From Hyphomicrobiales bacterium (GTDB taxonomy: Bacteria > Pseudomonadota > Alphaproteobacteria > Rhizobiales > Beijerinckiaceae): DNA of 5,126 nucleotides. Shown here piece by piece: positions 4,742 through 5,126 of the stretch. Each line of letters starts with the position of its first letter. The stretch's first letter is position 1. Both the position numbers and the translations under genes were made by a program. The stretch covers positions 1 through 5,126 of the forward strand of contig JAQGKM010000432.1 in assembly GCA_028290125.1 (NCBI GenBank), in the 5' to 3' direction. The notes beneath the pieces are model-generated. The model saw nothing but the letters and a program-made list of their open reading frames with translations, was not told where the DNA came from and did no database searches.

Positions 4742-5126
4742 ATGAAGACCGCCAAGGACGTTCTCAAGGCGATCAAGGACAACGACGTCAAATACGTCGA
4801 CCTCCGTTTCACCGACCCGCGCGGCAAGTGGCAGCACGTGACCTTCGACCAGACGCTGGTCGACGAGGAAATGTTCTCGGAAGGCACGATGTTCGACGGA
4901 TCGTCGATCGCCGGCTGGAAGGCCATCAATGAATCCGACATGACCCTGATGCCGGACCCAACGTCCGCCTGCATGGACCCGTTCTTCGCGGCCTCCACGA
5001 TGGTCATCACCTGCGACGTGCTGGAGCCGTCCACGGGCGAGCCCTACAATCGCGATCCGCGCGGCATCGCCAAGAAGGCCGAAGCCTTCCTGAAGACGAC
5101 CGGCATCGGCGACACCGCCTTCTTCG
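4742..5126 (+). CDS. glnA: Glutamine synthetase type I, N-terminal 128 residues, 3' end beyond window
   Basis: Glutamine synthetase makes glutamine from glutamate, ammonia and ATP as a cytoplasmic dodecamer. The visible part is the N-terminal beta-grasp domain and the start of the catalytic domain. YVDLRFTDPRGKWQH (18-32) and FDGSSIAGW (51-59) are hallmarks of the GSI-beta class; D52 corresponds to the Asp50 that the N-terminal domain lends to the neighbouring subunit's active site for ammonium binding. INESDM and LMPDP follow, then the YNRDPRGIAKKAE region. The family is about 469 residues, so roughly 27 percent is seen; the adenylylation tyrosine lies outside. The ATG at 4742 has AAGGGA eight bases upstream. 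It follows glnB in the same direction, and both should respond to nitrogen supply. Confidence 0.97.
   Translation, partial: MKTAKDVLKAIKDNDVKYVDLRFTDPRGKWQHVTFDQTLVDEEMFSEGTMFDGSSIAGWKAINESDMTLMPDPTSACMDPFFAASTMVITCDVLEPSTGEPYNRDPRGIAKKAEAFLKTTGIGDTAFF

Noticed and set aside
4180..5034. 284-codon open frame on the minus strand across glnB and glnA
   Set aside because: It lies antisense to two certain genes and its product resembles nothing. Such frames are a by-product of high GC content at third codon positions.

Overview
The window looks like a chromosomal segment of a high-GC alphaproteobacterium, most likely in Hyphomicrobiales (Rhizobiales). The evidence is a glnB-glnA pair with alphaproteobacterial-type GlnA and PII sequences, a ChrR-type cupin anti-sigma factor, a small 'MCDYSL' protein of a kind I associate with this order, and strong G/C third-position bias. 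I see no insertion sequence, integrase, tRNA, rRNA or CRISPR array, so this is core-type chromosome rather than an island.

Layout. Positions 1-1077 hold a two-gene minus-strand unit: a ChrR-like cupin protein followed by a short-chain dehydrogenase (SDR) that runs off the left edge. The SDR appears to begin at a CTG codon overlapping the chrR stop codon. Positions 1078-1300 are a divergent control region with a 9-bp inverted repeat and a possible ECF-sigma-type promoter facing chrR. Positions 1301-2332 encode a PLP-dependent cysteine synthase-family enzyme on the plus strand. Tucked between it and the next gene, on the minus strand (2337-2498), is a 53-codon frame encoding a probable single-pass membrane micro-protein. 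Positions 2558-3406 encode 3-mercaptopyruvate sulfurtransferase (SseA), followed by a good intrinsic terminator. Positions 3565-3936 encode a small protein of unknown function. A 345-bp non-coding stretch follows; it carries a hairpin, a sigma-70-like -10 and a good sigma-54 -24/-12 match. Then come glnB (PII, complete) and the first 128 codons of glnA (glutamine synthetase).

How they work together. GlnB and GlnA are the nitrogen-status sensor and the ammonia-assimilating enzyme, and the tandem promoter signals fit nitrogen-regulated expression. The cysteine synthase-like enzyme and SseA make and degrade cysteine-derived sulfur, but the minus-strand micro-gene separates them, so they are neighbours rather than an obvious operon. 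The ChrR-like protein keeps its cupin metal site but has lost three of the four zinc ligands of the anti-sigma domain, and no sigma gene lies beside it.

I found no wholly new multi-gene system. The points most worth a second look are the CTG start of the SDR, the degenerate anti-sigma domain of the ChrR homologue with its inverted-repeat promoter region, and the unlisted membrane micro-protein.
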